A program made the translations under genes and the position numbers. A DNA stretch of 64,000 nucleotides, taken from Bradyrhizobium ivorense. Its GTDB lineage: Bacteria; Pseudomonadota; Alphaproteobacteria; Rhizobiales; Xanthobacteraceae. The stretch's first letter is position 1; each line of letters opens with the position of its first letter. Shown one piece after another: positions 46,124-55,477 of the stretch. The stretch is taken from contig NZ_CAADFC020000013.1 of assembly GCF_900696085.1 (NCBI RefSeq), forward strand, positions 186,001-250,000, written 5' to 3'. The notes beneath the pieces were generated by a model, which had not been told where the DNA came from, searched no databases, and worked only from the letters and a program-made list of their open reading frames with translations.

Positions 46124-47059
46124 GTGAATCGAATGCCGTTTCTGTCGTATGGCTCGCACCGCATCCGCTACGAACTCAACGGTGCCACGGACGCGCCGGC
46201 CTATGTGCTCGTTAACGGGCTTACTCAATATTCGGAGCTCTGGGCAGCTTATCGGGACGCGCTGATCGGCAAGGGATTTCGCGTCGCCACCTTCGATTTG
46301 CTCGGTCAGGGCGCCTCGGCCAAGCCGGAGTTGTTCATCAGCCAGGAAGATCAGGTTGAGGCGCTTCGGCTCCTGATCGATGAGCTCGGTGATGGTCCGA
46401 TATTCCTCAGCGGCATCAGTTTCGGCGCACTGATCGCGCTGCGCTATGCGATCTTGCACAGCAATAGGCTCTCGGGCCTGGTGCCCATGAGTGCCTTTGC
46501 GGAACTCTCGCCGCAGCTTTTGTTGCTCGGTAACGCCCTGCGCACCGGCTTGATCCTGGGCGGCATCAGCTATCTGCAGGACTTGTTGCTGCCAATGAAT
46601 CTCTCCGACTCATGGCTCAGGCCGCTACTCGGCAATCTCGACGCGGTGAAGCGGCAGGGCTGGTTAATCAACGACGTTTATGCGGTGCAAAACTTGATGG
46701 AATCCTTCCTCGACTTTCAGCCCCTGACGCCACAACTGGCGTCGATCAAGACGCCGACGATGATCCTCAACGGTGAATTTGACTTCCTTACGCCGCGCTC
46801 GCTGCACGAAACCCTGCGCACTCACATTGCCGACAGCTCACTGGTCATCATCCCCAATTCTTATCACGCCTTCACGCTCGAGAAGGCTGCACTGACGGCT
46901 GACCTGCTGGCACGCTTCGCCGAAGACGTGCTGGCGAAGCGCTGGCAGGGCAAACAGTCGGTATGGATCGCACCCGACGACGCCGGTGGCGAGATGACCC
47001 CTTTTCCGGCCGGCTTCGATCACCTGCGCGCTATTCCCGTGCCAAGGGCTGCGTCATGA
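46124..47059 (+). CDS. Alpha/beta hydrolase
   Basis: 311 residues from GTG 46124; ATG 46133 is an alternative. The nucleophile elbow is FLSGISFGALIALRYAI with the family GxSxG pattern. The oxyanion region is AYVLVNGLTQYSELWAAYRD, the acid is in LNGEFDFLTPRSLHETLRTH and the His in IPNSYHAFTLEKAAL. Its fold group includes PHA depolymerase-like and haloalkane-type enzymes; the substrate is unknown. The stop overlaps the next start (ATGA), so the operon continues. A FixK/FNR box lies 50 bases upstream. Confidence 0.85.
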   Translation: MNRMPFLSYGSHRIRYELNGATDAPAYVLVNGLTQYSELWAAYRDALIGKGFRVATFDLLGQGASAKPELFISQEDQVEALRLLIDELGDGPIFLSGISFGALIALRYAILHSNRLSGLVPMSAFAELSPQLLLLGNALRTGLILGGISYLQDLLLPMNLSDSWLRPLLGNLDAVKRQGWLINDVYAVQNLMESFLDFQPLTPQLASIKTPTMILNGEFDFLTPRSLHETLRTHIADSSLVIIPNSYHAFTLEKAALTADLLARFAEDVLAKRWQGKQSVWIAPDDAGGEMTPFPAGFDHLRAIPVPRAAS

Positions 47060-47661
47060 ACCAGTTCCTCGGCCCGCTCGATTCCTCCGGTCGCGTGCCG
47101 CCGCTGCAGCAAACTCGGGTGTCATCGTTCCTGGTCTCGATACATGGCGCGCTTGCGCGGCAGCTGGCTCTGGCCTTGCCAGGCCAGTTCAAGGCCGGCT
47201 GGCAAACCGAGTTGAACACACAGCTGCATCGCGAAACGGAGATCGTTTCCCTTCTCCTGCGCGCGACCTCGTGGGCGCCTGATGTCATGGCCTTCTACAA
47301 CACGCTGATCTGGGAAATGGCTTGGCTGCCCAACCCGGTTTCCGGCGTTACCGATGGGCGGCTTGCCGCAACGATCGACATTGCGGCCCTCGGGCATGCC
47401 GCTCACGGCGCCATCCGGCCTGCCGCCCTGCTGCCGGTCGAGGCGTCCGCGGATGACCCCTTTGTCGTGGCTTTGCGCCGGATCGAATTTGAAAGCAGCC
47501 GCCTGATCCAGACCCAGATCCATTTTCTGAAAAGTGATGATCTGAAGCCCGCCCGCGACGCCGTCAGCGCGGCCGTGAACGACCGGCATCGACAGGTACG
47601 CAAATTGTGGGCGGAGATGCTCGACAGCATTGGGATTAAGCACCGCGCAGACGACGAATGA
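47056..47661 (+). CDS. Hypothetical protein, possible PHA-associated partner
   Basis: 201 residues, helical, no signal peptide, no known domain recognised. It starts MNQFLGPLDSSGRVPPLQQT and contains LNTQLHRETEIVSLLLRATS and IEFESSRLIQTQIHFLKSDD. The ATG at 47056 overlaps the upstream stop by four bases, so it is translated with the hydrolase. In the same operon are a CoA transferase and MaoC, and the convergent operon encodes a PHA-synthase-like protein, so a role as an accessory or phasin-like subunit can be proposed, but nothing in the sequence proves it. Confidence 0.7.
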   Translation: MNQFLGPLDSSGRVPPLQQTRVSSFLVSIHGALARQLALALPGQFKAGWQTELNTQLHRETEIVSLLLRATSWAPDVMAFYNTLIWEMAWLPNPVSGVTDGRLAATIDIAALGHAAHGAIRPAALLPVEASADDPFVVALRRIEFESSRLIQTQIHFLKSDDLKPARDAVSAAVNDRHRQVRKLWAEMLDSIGIKHRADDE

Positions 47662-47753
47662 CGCGGGCCTTGACCCAGATCAACGTATGCACCGCGACAA
47701 ACGACAATGTTCGCCGAAACATCCCGCCTCGGACCGATCGCCGGAGCCCAATC

Positions 47754-48401
47754 ATGAAGGCCGTATCCGCCGAAGAAGCTGTTGCGATGATCCCGAACAA
47801 CGCGCGCATCATGGTCGGCGGCTTCATGGGCGTGGGTACGCCAGAGCGCCTCCTGGACGAACTGGTCCGACAGAAGAAATCGGGCCTCGCGCTGATCAGC
47901 AATGATGCGGCCACGCCCGGCAAGGGCGTCGGCAAGCTGTTCGACGGCGCCCAGGTGTCGAGCATGATCGGTACCCATATCGGGCTGAATCCGAAAGCGC
48001 AGCAACAGATGCTGGGCAAGCAGATCACGGTCGACCTTATTCCGCAGGGCACTTTCGTCGAACGCATCCGCGCCGGCGGCTGCGGTCTTGGCGGTGTCCT
48101 GACGCCCACCGGCGTCGGCACGCTTGTCGAGGAAGGCAAGCAGAAGATCGAAGTCGACGGCAAGCCGTATCTGCTGGAGACCGCGCTGCGCGCCGATTTC
48201 GCGCTCGTGCACGCCTTCCTGGCCGACTACGCCGGCAACCTGTCCTATGCCCTCACCGCGCGAAACTTCAACCCAGTCATGGCGATGGCGGCGGACACGG
48301 TGATCGTGACCGCCGAGCACATTGTTCCGGTCGGCGTGATTGCGCCGGATCACGTGATCACGCCGGGACCACTGGTCGACTATCTCGTTGCGAACGGGTG
48401 A
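47754..48401 (+). CDS. CoA-transferase, subunit A (AtoD/ScoA-like)
   Basis: 215 residues from ATG 47754; an upstream reading from 47658 adds unrelated residues. Class I CoA transferase alpha subunit: GGFMGVGTPERLLDELVRQK and NDAATPGKGVGKLFDGAQVS, with LGGVLTPTGVGTLVEEGKQK. It transfers CoA between acetate or acetoacetate and another acyl-CoA with subunit B, which follows three bases after its stop. It probably works on short-chain acids in the same low-oxygen block. Confidence 0.9.
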   Translation: MKAVSAEEAVAMIPNNARIMVGGFMGVGTPERLLDELVRQKKSGLALISNDAATPGKGVGKLFDGAQVSSMIGTHIGLNPKAQQQMLGKQITVDLIPQGTFVERIRAGGCGLGGVLTPTGVGTLVEEGKQKIEVDGKPYLLETALRADFALVHAFLADYAGNLSYALTARNFNPVMAMAADTVIVTAEHIVPVGVIAPDHVITPGPLVDYLVANG

Positions 48402-48404
48402 GCC

Positions 48405-49055
48405 ATGGATGCACAAACCATCATTGCGCGTCGCGTAGCAAAGGAACTGCGGCCAGGTAACCTCGTCAATCTCGGCATCGGAATTCCGACCCTGGTTGCG
48501 AACTACGTTCCTGCGGGGCTCAACGTGTTCTTCCAGTCCGAGAATGGCTTGATCGGCACTGGCCCAATTCCCGAACAGGGCATGGCCCATCCGCTGCTGA
48601 CCGATGCCGGCGGCAAGCCGATCAGCGCGTTACCCGGCGCTGCCACCTTCGACAGTGCGATGTCGTTCGGCCTGATTCGTGGCGGCCATGTCGACATCAC
48701 GGTGCTCGGCGGCCTGCAGGTCGACGCCACCGGGCATCTCGCCAACTGGATGATCCCGGGCAAGATGGTGCCGGGCATGGGCGGCGCCATGGACCTCGTC
48801 AGCGGTGCCAAGCGCGTCATCGTCGCCATGCAGCATGCGGCCAAGGGAAAGTCGAAGATCGTAGCCAGATGCAACCTGCCGCTGACATCGGCGCGGCCGG
48901 TTGACCTTGTCGTGACAGATATGGCGGTCATCGCGTTTCCCGGCGGCAAGGCGACCCTCCTGGAAACCGCGCCGGGCCTGACAGTCGCCGAAGTGCTGGC
49001 GGTGACTGAAGCTGAACTCGCGATTCCCGATACCGTCCCCGAAATGACGTTCTGA
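48405..49055 (+). CDS. CoA-transferase, subunit B (AtoA/ScoB-like)
   Basis: 216 residues. Carries the catalytic glutamate in FFQSENGLIG, which forms the glutamyl-CoA thioester, and NLGIGIPTLVANYVP near the N-terminus, plus VDLVVTDMAVIAF near the C-terminus. It is the active-site subunit of the AtoDA/ScoAB type heterodimer. ATG 48405 has no spacer beyond three bases from the subunit A stop, so the two are co-translated. MaoC follows after 18 bases. Confidence 0.9.
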   Translation: MDAQTIIARRVAKELRPGNLVNLGIGIPTLVANYVPAGLNVFFQSENGLIGTGPIPEQGMAHPLLTDAGGKPISALPGAATFDSAMSFGLIRGGHVDITVLGGLQVDATGHLANWMIPGKMVPGMGGAMDLVSGAKRVIVAMQHAAKGKSKIVARCNLPLTSARPVDLVVTDMAVIAFPGGKATLLETAPGLTVAEVLAVTEAELAIPDTVPEMTF

Positions 49056-49073
49056 CCAAAGCGAGTCGATGCC

Positions 49074-49532
49074 ATGAGGATTTTCAACGGGTTCAACGAG
49101 CTCAAATCAGCGGTCGGCACCGAAGTCGGCATCAGCGAATGGATCGAGATCACCCAGGAACGCATCAACAAATTCGCCGATGCGACCTGCGATGAGCAGT
49201 GGATCCACGTCGACCAGGAACGCGCGAAGGCCGAAATGCCCGGAGGCAAGACCATCGCTCACGGCCTCTTGTCGCTGAGCCTGACGCCGATGTTTATTCG
49301 CTCGGTGATGGGCTTGAAGGGGTTGAAGAACACGCTCAACTACGGCGCGGACCGCATCCGCTATCTGGCGCCGGTGCCCGCCGGATCAAAGCTGCGTGGG
49401 CGCATCGGCATCGCGGAAGCCGAAGATGTGCCGCCGAATGGGCTGAGGGTTCACTACCGCGTCGTGATCGAGATGGAGGGCGGTGCCCGCCCTGCCTGCG
49501 TGGCGGAGGTCATCGGGCTGCACTACAGCTGA
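49074..49532 (+). CDS. MaoC-family dehydratase
   Basis: 152 residues, hotdog fold, (R)-specific enoyl-CoA hydratase type. The hydratase motif is FADATCDEQWIHVDQERAKA, followed by GGKTIAHGLLSLSL with the catalytic Asp and His. In PHA-forming bacteria such enzymes (PhaJ) turn enoyl-CoA into the (R)-3-hydroxyacyl-CoA used by the synthase. The plus operon ends here; it is convergent with fabI, with 18 bases between the stops. Confidence 0.9.
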   Translation: MRIFNGFNELKSAVGTEVGISEWIEITQERINKFADATCDEQWIHVDQERAKAEMPGGKTIAHGLLSLSLTPMFIRSVMGLKGLKNTLNYGADRIRYLAPVPAGSKLRGRIGIAEAEDVPPNGLRVHYRVVIEMEGGARPACVAEVIGLHYS

Positions 49533-49550
49533 GCCGTATTCTCACGGCGT

Positions 49551-50342
49551 TCAATCGATGATGTGGTAACCGCCATCGATGTAGAGCACGCTACCTGTGA
49601 TCAGCTTGGCACCGTCGAGCGCAAGAAATGCCGTCGCCTTGCCGACGTCGTCGATGCTGACAAGACTGCGCGTCGGCGCCTGCGACTGCGCCTTGTCCAT
49701 CAGTTCATCGAATTCCGGAATGCCGGATGCCGCGCGCGTGGCAAGCGGTCCTGGCGAGATGGCGTGCACCCGAATGCCTTTCGGCCCGAGCTCGGCCGCG
49801 ATGTAGCGCACCGCGGCCTCGAGCGCCGCCTTCGCGACGCCCATGACATTGTAGTTCTTCACTACCATCTGGCTACCGTAGTAGGTCATGGTGAACATCG
49901 TACCGCCGTTCTTCATCAGCGGTTCGGCGAGATGGGCCATGCGCATGAACGACCAGCAGGACACATCCATGGTCTTCTGGAAGCCTGCGCGATCGACATC
50001 GACCACACGACCATGCAAGGCGTCCTTGGGTGAAAACGCGATCGAGTGAAGCAGGAAATCGAGCTGCCCCCATTCCTTCCCGACTCGCTCGAACACCTTT
50101 TCGGTCTCACCCTCCGCCATCACGTCGAGCGGCATGAAGATCGGCGCTTCCAGCGCCTTGGCCAATGGTTCGACGTGCTTCTTGGCCTTCTCGTTCAGGT
50201 AGGTGACGGCGAGTTCGGCGCCGAGCGCCCGAAACGCCTTGGCACAGCCCCAGGCGATCGATTGGTCATTGGCTATGCCGACGATCAATCCCTTCTTGCC
50301 CTTCAGCGCGACACTGGTCTCAGGATAAACCGGAATGTTCAT
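49551..50342 (-). CDS. fabI: Enoyl-[acyl-carrier-protein] reductase, FabI type
   Basis: 263 residues. NADH-dependent reduction of enoyl-ACP. Motifs: cofactor GLIVGIANDQSIAWGCAKAF, GTMFTMTYYGSQMVVKNYNV and the catalytic YxxxxxxK in MTYYGSQMVVKNYNVMGVAK. It ends with DGGYHIID, typical of FabI. A housekeeping FabI is usually elsewhere, so this copy may serve the fermentation block (inference). The ATG at 50342 overlaps the ackA stop (ATGA). It is the last gene of the minus operon from the FixK box at 54816. Confidence 0.9.
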   Translation of the reverse strand: MNIPVYPETSVALKGKKGLIVGIANDQSIAWGCAKAFRALGAELAVTYLNEKAKKHVEPLAKALEAPIFMPLDVMAEGETEKVFERVGKEWGQLDFLLHSIAFSPKDALHGRVVDVDRAGFQKTMDVSCWSFMRMAHLAEPLMKNGGTMFTMTYYGSQMVVKNYNVMGVAKAALEAAVRYIAAELGPKGIRVHAISPGPLATRAASGIPEFDELMDKAQSQAPTRSLVSIDDVGKATAFLALDGAKLITGSVLYIDGGYHIID

Positions 50343-51553
50343 GATACTCTCTCGCTTTTTGGATTTGGCGATCTCTGGTTCATGAGCAGCGTCAGCGTAT
50401 GCTGCGCGATCATCAGTTCCTCATCGGTCGGCACGACGAAGACGGGGATTCGGCTGTCGGATCGGGAGATCCTGGTCGAGTGCCGTGCGTTCTCGGCTGG
50501 ATCCAGCACGATCCCGAGCCATGCTAGCCGTTCGGAGATGCGGGCACGGATCGAAACGGAGTTCTCGCCGATCCCCGCGGTGAAGACGAAGCCGTCGAGC
50601 CCTTCTAGCGCGGCTGCCAGCATGCCGGCGTTAAGGCCAACGCGGTAGACGAAATAATCGATCGCAAATGCAGCTCGCGGGTCTAGGCTCGTCTCGAGCT
50701 CACGCATGTCGTTGCTGACGCCGGAGAGCCCCTTCAAGCCGCAATCGCGATACAGGAAGTCCTGCACCTTGGACGCGGACATTCCTTTCTCGGTGAGCAA
50801 GTGCAGGACGACACCAGGATCGATCTGGCCGGGCCGCGTTCCCATCGCGAGGCCATCGAGCGCCGTGAACCCCATCGTGCTCTCGACGCTCCGCCCTGCC
50901 CGCATCGCGCACATCGACGCGCCGCTGCCGAGATGGGCCACGATCACACGTCCGATCGCCACCTCAGGTGCCACCTGCGGCAGCCGCTTGGCCACATATT
51001 CGTAGGACAGACCATGGAAGCCGTAGCGCCTGATGCCCTCGGCGTACAGCTGGTGCGGAATGGCGTAATGGTCCGCCAGCGGATCATGATCGCGGTGGAA
51101 CGCCGTATCGAAGCAGGCCACCTGCGGTAGGGCCGGAAAATTGGTCAGTAGGGACTTAATGGGCGCCAGATTGTGCGGCTGGTGCAACGGCGCCAGCGGA
51201 ACGTAACGCTCCAGCCGCGACACGATCAGGGGGTCGATCAGCACCGGGTGCGCGTAATCTGGGCCGCCGTGAACAACCCGATGGCCTACGGCCACAGGGT
51301 TGATGTTGAGTTCCTCCCTCAACCAGGCGCCAGCGACGGACATGGCGGCAGGAACATCGGCAACCGCTTCGATCGCATAGGCGCGGTCGGCCAGCGGTTC
51401 GCCACTTGAGCCGCTGGCGCGCATTCGCGGCCGGCTGCCGATGCCGTCCATCTGGCCCTTCAGCTGCCGCCACAGCCGGCCCTCGCCTTCCACCGCGAAG
51501 ACCTGAAACTTCACGCTGGAGGAACCGGCATTGACGACGAGGATCGTATCCAT
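50339..51553 (-). CDS. ackA: Acetate/propionate kinase
   Basis: 404 residues from ATG 51553. ASKHA fold: phosphate-1 motif VVNAGSSSVKFQVF at the N-terminus, GHRVVHGGPDYAHPVLID, catalytic-region RRYGFHGLSYEYVAKRL and adenosine motif GFVFTAGIGENSVSIRA. Converts acetyl-phosphate and ADP to acetate and ATP. It follows pta after 5 bases and overlaps fabI by four, so acetyl-CoA can be turned to ATP within one transcript. Confidence 0.92.
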   Translation of the reverse strand: MDTILVVNAGSSSVKFQVFAVEGEGRLWRQLKGQMDGIGSRPRMRASGSSGEPLADRAYAIEAVADVPAAMSVAGAWLREELNINPVAVGHRVVHGGPDYAHPVLIDPLIVSRLERYVPLAPLHQPHNLAPIKSLLTNFPALPQVACFDTAFHRDHDPLADHYAIPHQLYAEGIRRYGFHGLSYEYVAKRLPQVAPEVAIGRVIVAHLGSGASMCAMRAGRSVESTMGFTALDGLAMGTRPGQIDPGVVLHLLTEKGMSASKVQDFLYRDCGLKGLSGVSNDMRELETSLDPRAAFAIDYFVYRVGLNAGMLAAALEGLDGFVFTAGIGENSVSIRARISERLAWLGIVLDPAENARHSTRISRSDSRIPVFVVPTDEELMIAQHTLTLLMNQRSPNPKSERVS

Positions 51554-51558
51554 GGCAG

Positions 51559-52533
51559 TCACGCGGCAGCGATGGGAGCGCGGCGACGGCGGGCATCCGC
51601 GTAAAGGCACGCAACTGCGGCTGACGCCATCCGTGAACGCGCCGAATCGGCGCGCGATGTCAGCACCACGGGCACCCGCGCGCCGAGCACGATGCCGGCG
51701 CCATCGGCCTTGGCAAAATAGGCCAGATTCTTCGCCAGCATGTTGCCGGACTCGAGGTCGGGCACGACCAGGATCTGCGCCCGCCCGGCGACCTCCGACC
51801 TGATCCCCTTGATCCGCGCCGCTTCCAGATCGATCGCATTGTCAAAGGCGAGCGGACCATCGAGCAACGCGCCGGTGATCTGCTTGCGGTCCGCCATCTT
51901 GCAGAGCGCGGCCGCTTCGATCGTCGAAGGGATCTTCGAAGTCACCGTCTCAACCGCCGACAGGATCGCCACGCGCGGTGTCGTGCCGAAGCCGGCCTCA
52001 TTGTAGAGATCGACGGCGTTCTGGATGATATCGCGCTTGGCATCGAGGTCCGGGAAGATGTTGATGGCGGCATCGGTGACGAACACCGTTTCGGTGTAGG
52101 CCGGCACGTCCATCACGAACACGTGGCTGATGCGCCGGTCGGTGCGCAGCCCGCCGACCTTTGCCGTCACGCTGCGCATCAGTTCATCGGTGTGGAGGCT
52201 GCCCTTCATCAGGACTTCGCCTCGACCTTCATGAATCAACTCGACGCCCTTGGCCGCAGCAGCAGCTTCAGTTGGCGGCGTATCGACGATCTCATATCCC
52301 GCAATATCAACATTGTGCTTCGCAGCGGTATCTCGGATCCGCGCGGCCGGACCGACCAGAAGCGCCTTGATGATTCCTGCCTCGGCAGATTCAATCGCAC
52401 CTCGCAGTGAGCTTTCGTCACAGGGATGTACGACGATCGTGGAGACCGAGGGAACGCCCTTCGCGGCGACGATGAGGCGATCGTATTTCGATCCCGGCTG
52501 GGCTTCGTTCGGTCCGGCTGCCATGACACCCAT
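51559..52533 (-). CDS. pta: Phosphate acetyl/butyryltransferase
   Basis: 324 residues, single PTA_PTB domain without the N-terminal DRTGG/CobQ parts of long Pta. Motifs: KALLVGPAARIRDTAAKHNV, then VFVTDAAINIFPDLDAKRDI and ALLDGPLAFDNAIDLEAARI; the end has VVPDLESGNMLAKNLAYFAK. It makes acetyl-phosphate from acetyl-CoA and phosphate (or butyryl-phosphate). The gene symbol reflects its pairing with ackA; butyryl preference cannot be excluded. The ATG at 52533 is followed by another in-frame ATG. It starts 17 bases after the DUF3141 stop. Confidence 0.9.
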   Translation of the reverse strand: MGVMAAGPNEAQPGSKYDRLIVAAKGVPSVSTIVVHPCDESSLRGAIESAEAGIIKALLVGPAARIRDTAAKHNVDIAGYEIVDTPPTEAAAAAKGVELIHEGRGEVLMKGSLHTDELMRSVTAKVGGLRTDRRISHVFVMDVPAYTETVFVTDAAINIFPDLDAKRDIIQNAVDLYNEAGFGTTPRVAILSAVETVTSKIPSTIEAAALCKMADRKQITGALLDGPLAFDNAIDLEAARIKGIRSEVAGRAQILVVPDLESGNMLAKNLAYFAKADGAGIVLGARVPVVLTSRADSARSRMASAAVACLYADARRRRAPIAAA

Positions 52534-52550
52534 CGCTCCCCTCTGAATTG

Positions 52551-54761
52551 CTATGATGCCCGGGCTTTCGGATCGAAAGGGACGGTGTTGTTGTGAGCCT
52601 CGAGCCCGAACAGCCCGGCGACCTGCTTCAATCGCCTGGCCACCTCGCCGGATATCTCCGCGCTTGCCGACAGCACGTCCTGAATGGCGGTAAACGCCCT
52701 GCGGCGCTCGTCCATGTTGTCCGGCAAGAGCTTTGGAATCGCCGCGAGTGCGCCCTCCCGATCGAGCAGCAGCATGAAGAATTGCTCGCGGACCAGCATC
52801 TTGAACTCCGCGAGCGTCACGCGCGCGGCCTCGTCGGCCTGGCGAAGCCGACGCAGCGCCTCGAGACTGCGTTCATCCACCATGCCCCGAGCGGATCCGA
52901 CATAGAGCAAGGCCCGAATGCCGGCCTCACGCATGCCACCGGAGCCGATCCTGGATGTCAGCTCCGCTATCCGGGCTTGCAGGAACTCGCGGTGCTTTGG
53001 ATCCATGTCGCGGCGTTGGGAGGGCGCCGCCTCCGGATCGACCCCGACTGCGGCTTGCAGCGCCGGCGAGCCATAGATGGCAAGGAACATCGCCTCGCTC
53101 AGCGCCTCCTGCGAGTCGCGCCAGCGATCGAGCGAACTGACGATCTGCTTCGACACCTGCTCCTGGAACGCCAGGAAGGGATTGTCCTTGGCGGCCGGCT
53201 TGCGCTCGTCGCGCGCCTTCTCCGCCGCGGTCTCCACCATCTTCATCCATGGATTGCCGCTGCTGAACGCCTCGTATTGCAGGCGAAGCGGATGCCAGTT
53301 GCGCATCATCTCCGCCATTTGCGGCGTCACCATCGATTTGACCCAGGGCTGCAGATATTTCTGATAGGCGGCGAGATTTATTTCCGATACGCGCTTGGCA
53401 GTCTCGAATCGCCGCTCGTCCTCCGCCGAATTTCCGCCCATCGCACGGATGTCGTCGAGCGTGCGGGCCTCGCAACGCATCACCCACTGCCCGACCGCCA
53501 GCTCATCGTTGAACGTGTCGGATCCCCTCGCCTCGAAGGTCGCCTCGTAAAGGCCGGGTGGCAACACATCGATCAAGTCGATGTTGCTCGAGAACTCGGC
53601 GTGCTCCTTCTTGGCCACGCCGCCGGACACGAAGATGCCGAGATGGCCGACCGTCTCGTGAACGGTATAGACAATGGTCTGCCCGTGCGCCCTGATCTCG
53701 TCGACATCAGCATAGAGGTCCAGGATCCAGTGCAGCGCCTGTTGCGGCGGCGTGATGTTGTCGCCTTTCGAGCAGAACACGACGATCGGCGAACGGATGT
53801 TGCGCAGATCGACCGCGGTTCCGTCGGACAGCTTGACGCGGCCGGCAGCCAGATTGTTGCCGATGAATAGTTCATCGACGATGAACTGGATCTCCTCAGC
53901 ATTGAGGTTGACGTGCCCGCCCCACCAGCGCTCGAATTCGAGATAGCGATCGGCCTCGGTGTCGACCTTGGAATAGACGTTGTACTGTTTGGTCCATAGC
54001 GTGTTCGACGGATTCTGGTTTTCGAAGTTCTGTACCAGCCAGGCACCGTCGAACTTGCCGGCGCCGAGGTCGCTGGAAAGCGCAGTCAGCCAGCTGCCGC
54101 CGAGCAGTCCGCCGGAGTAACGCATGGGATATTTGCCATGCACACCGGCCCAATAGGCCAGCGGCGCGCCCGCCACGATCACTGGACCGAACAGTTCCGG
54201 CCGTAACGACGCCAGGATCATGATCGCCCATCCGGCCTGGCAGTTGCCGATCACGCACGGTTTGCCATCAGCCTTGGGATGCCGCTCGATGACCTTTTCG
54301 ATGAAAATGGCTTCGGCGCGGGCAATGCGCTCGATGGTCTGACCCGGCATCGGCTCGGGCAGGAAGCCGATGAAATAGCAGGGGTGCCCCGCTTTCATCG
54401 CGACGCCAATCTCACTGTCGGCCTTGAAGCCCCCGATCCCCGGTCCATGACCCGCCCGAGGGTCGACGACAACAAATGGTCGGCGCTTGAGGTCGATTTC
54501 CACATCCTTGGGCGGGATGATGCGCACCAGCGCGTAGTTGACGGGTTGCTCGAGCGTGCGACCGTCCAGGATGAGTTCGGCCGCATAGCTCAGGACGTGG
54601 GGCGCCGTCTGGGCAACGTGCTCGCGATACTGGTCGCCGCGCTGGCGGAAAATATCCAGAAGCAGCACGCTGCGCTGCCCGGCATCCACCATATATTCCA
54701 CGGCCTTGGCGACGACCCCTGACATGAGGCCGCCCGGGAGTTGCGGACTGTCCAGCGACAT
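52551..54761 (-). CDS. DUF3141 PHA-synthase-like protein
   Basis: 736 residues, alpha/beta hydrolase core. The lipase-like box is CVIGNCQAGWAIMILASL with Cys174 as nucleophile in GxCxG, as in PHA synthase PhaC. The N-terminal half contains VVVDPRAGHGPGIGGFKADS. The C-terminal part is a long helical extension (residues about 400-736), as is usual for DUF3141. Such proteins are annotated as poly-3-hydroxyalkanoate synthetase-like and cluster with pta-ackA-fabI in several proteobacteria; polymerase activity is not shown by the sequence. It heads the minus operon; a FixK/FNR box lies 55 bases upstream of ATG 54761. Confidence 0.9.
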   Translation of the reverse strand: MSLDSPQLPGGLMSGVVAKAVEYMVDAGQRSVLLLDIFRQRGDQYREHVAQTAPHVLSYAAELILDGRTLEQPVNYALVRIIPPKDVEIDLKRRPFVVVDPRAGHGPGIGGFKADSEIGVAMKAGHPCYFIGFLPEPMPGQTIERIARAEAIFIEKVIERHPKADGKPCVIGNCQAGWAIMILASLRPELFGPVIVAGAPLAYWAGVHGKYPMRYSGGLLGGSWLTALSSDLGAGKFDGAWLVQNFENQNPSNTLWTKQYNVYSKVDTEADRYLEFERWWGGHVNLNAEEIQFIVDELFIGNNLAAGRVKLSDGTAVDLRNIRSPIVVFCSKGDNITPPQQALHWILDLYADVDEIRAHGQTIVYTVHETVGHLGIFVSGGVAKKEHAEFSSNIDLIDVLPPGLYEATFEARGSDTFNDELAVGQWVMRCEARTLDDIRAMGGNSAEDERRFETAKRVSEINLAAYQKYLQPWVKSMVTPQMAEMMRNWHPLRLQYEAFSSGNPWMKMVETAAEKARDERKPAAKDNPFLAFQEQVSKQIVSSLDRWRDSQEALSEAMFLAIYGSPALQAAVGVDPEAAPSQRRDMDPKHREFLQARIAELTSRIGSGGMREAGIRALLYVGSARGMVDERSLEALRRLRQADEAARVTLAEFKMLVREQFFMLLLDREGALAAIPKLLPDNMDERRRAFTAIQDVLSASAEISGEVARRLKQVAGLFGLEAHNNTVPFDPKARAS

Positions 54762-54815
54762 CGTTTAGGTCCTTCAGCCGACGCATCGATGAAAGCGTCT
54801 GGCGCGCCGCGATCA

Positions 54816-54829
54816 TTGATTTAGGTCAA
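54816..54829. promoter_or_regulatory. FixK/FNR-type box (bidirectional)
   Basis: TTGATTTAGGTCAA is 54 bases from the DUF3141 start (minus) and 47 bases from the GNAT start (plus). It matches the FNR/FixK palindrome TTGAT-N4-ATCAA with one mismatch on the right half. The position fits oxygen-regulated control of both genes. Confidence 0.8.
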
Positions 54830-54876
54830 GCCACGAGCGCGCCCGTGCGCCTTTCTTGCGCCGGGAGGACAGGCTG

Positions 54877-55398
54877 ATGCCCGTGCCTGAGAATTATGCA
54901 GCGAGCGAACGCCTGCGCGATGGCCGGAGCGTCGAGATCCGCATGTTGCGAGCGGACGACCAGGATGACATGTTGGCCGCCATCGGCCGCACGAGTAGCC
55001 AGTCGCTTCAACGTCGCTTCTTCGGCCCCAAGCGAAGCTTCTCGAAGAAGGAGGTCGATTTTTTCATGAACATCGATTTCACCAATCACGTCGCTTTGAT
55101 CGCGCTTGCCGACGAGGACGGACACGAGGTGATCATCGGCGGTGGTCGCTACGTCGTCACGAACCCCGGAACGGCGGAGGTCGCCTTCGTGACCATAGAC
55201 GACTATCAGGCACAGGGCGTCGGCACCTTGCTGATGCACCACCTTGCGATCCTCGCACGCCAGGCTGAGCTCAGGGAGCTCGTTGCCGAGGTCCTGCCGG
55301 AGAACACGGCGATGCGAAAGGTTTTCGCCAAGTTCGGCTTTCAGGCTCGCCGCGGAAGCGACCCGCAGATTGTTTGCCTGGCGCTACCCCTGCGATGA
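54877..55398 (+). CDS. GNAT-family N-acetyltransferase
   Basis: 173 residues from ATG 54877 (MPVPENYAASERLRDGRSVE), which has GGGAGGAC upstream. The acetyl-CoA binding motif A is VTIDDYQAQGVGTLLMHHLA, with motif B AEVLPENTAMRKVFAKFGFQ. The protein acceptor is unknown; in similar pta-ackA clusters a Pat-like GNAT may adjust CoA synthetase or other central enzymes (inference). A FixK/FNR box lies 47 bases upstream. A 65-residue gene follows in the same direction 79 bases downstream. Confidence 0.88.
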   Translation: MPVPENYAASERLRDGRSVEIRMLRADDQDDMLAAIGRTSSQSLQRRFFGPKRSFSKKEVDFFMNIDFTNHVALIALADEDGHEVIIGGGRYVVTNPGTAEVAFVTIDDYQAQGVGTLLMHHLAILARQAELRELVAEVLPENTAMRKVFAKFGFQARRGSDPQIVCLALPLR

Positions 55399-55477
55399 TC
55401 AGAATGCACGAATTCGGCGCTTCCCAGCCAAGGGTCAACGATCGGAAGGCTGCTTCATTGCTCGGGAGGACAATGTC

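Noticed and set aside
52593..53870. Long plus-strand frame opposite the DUF3141 gene
   Set aside because: Mirror of the real gene's codons; no start context or known motif.
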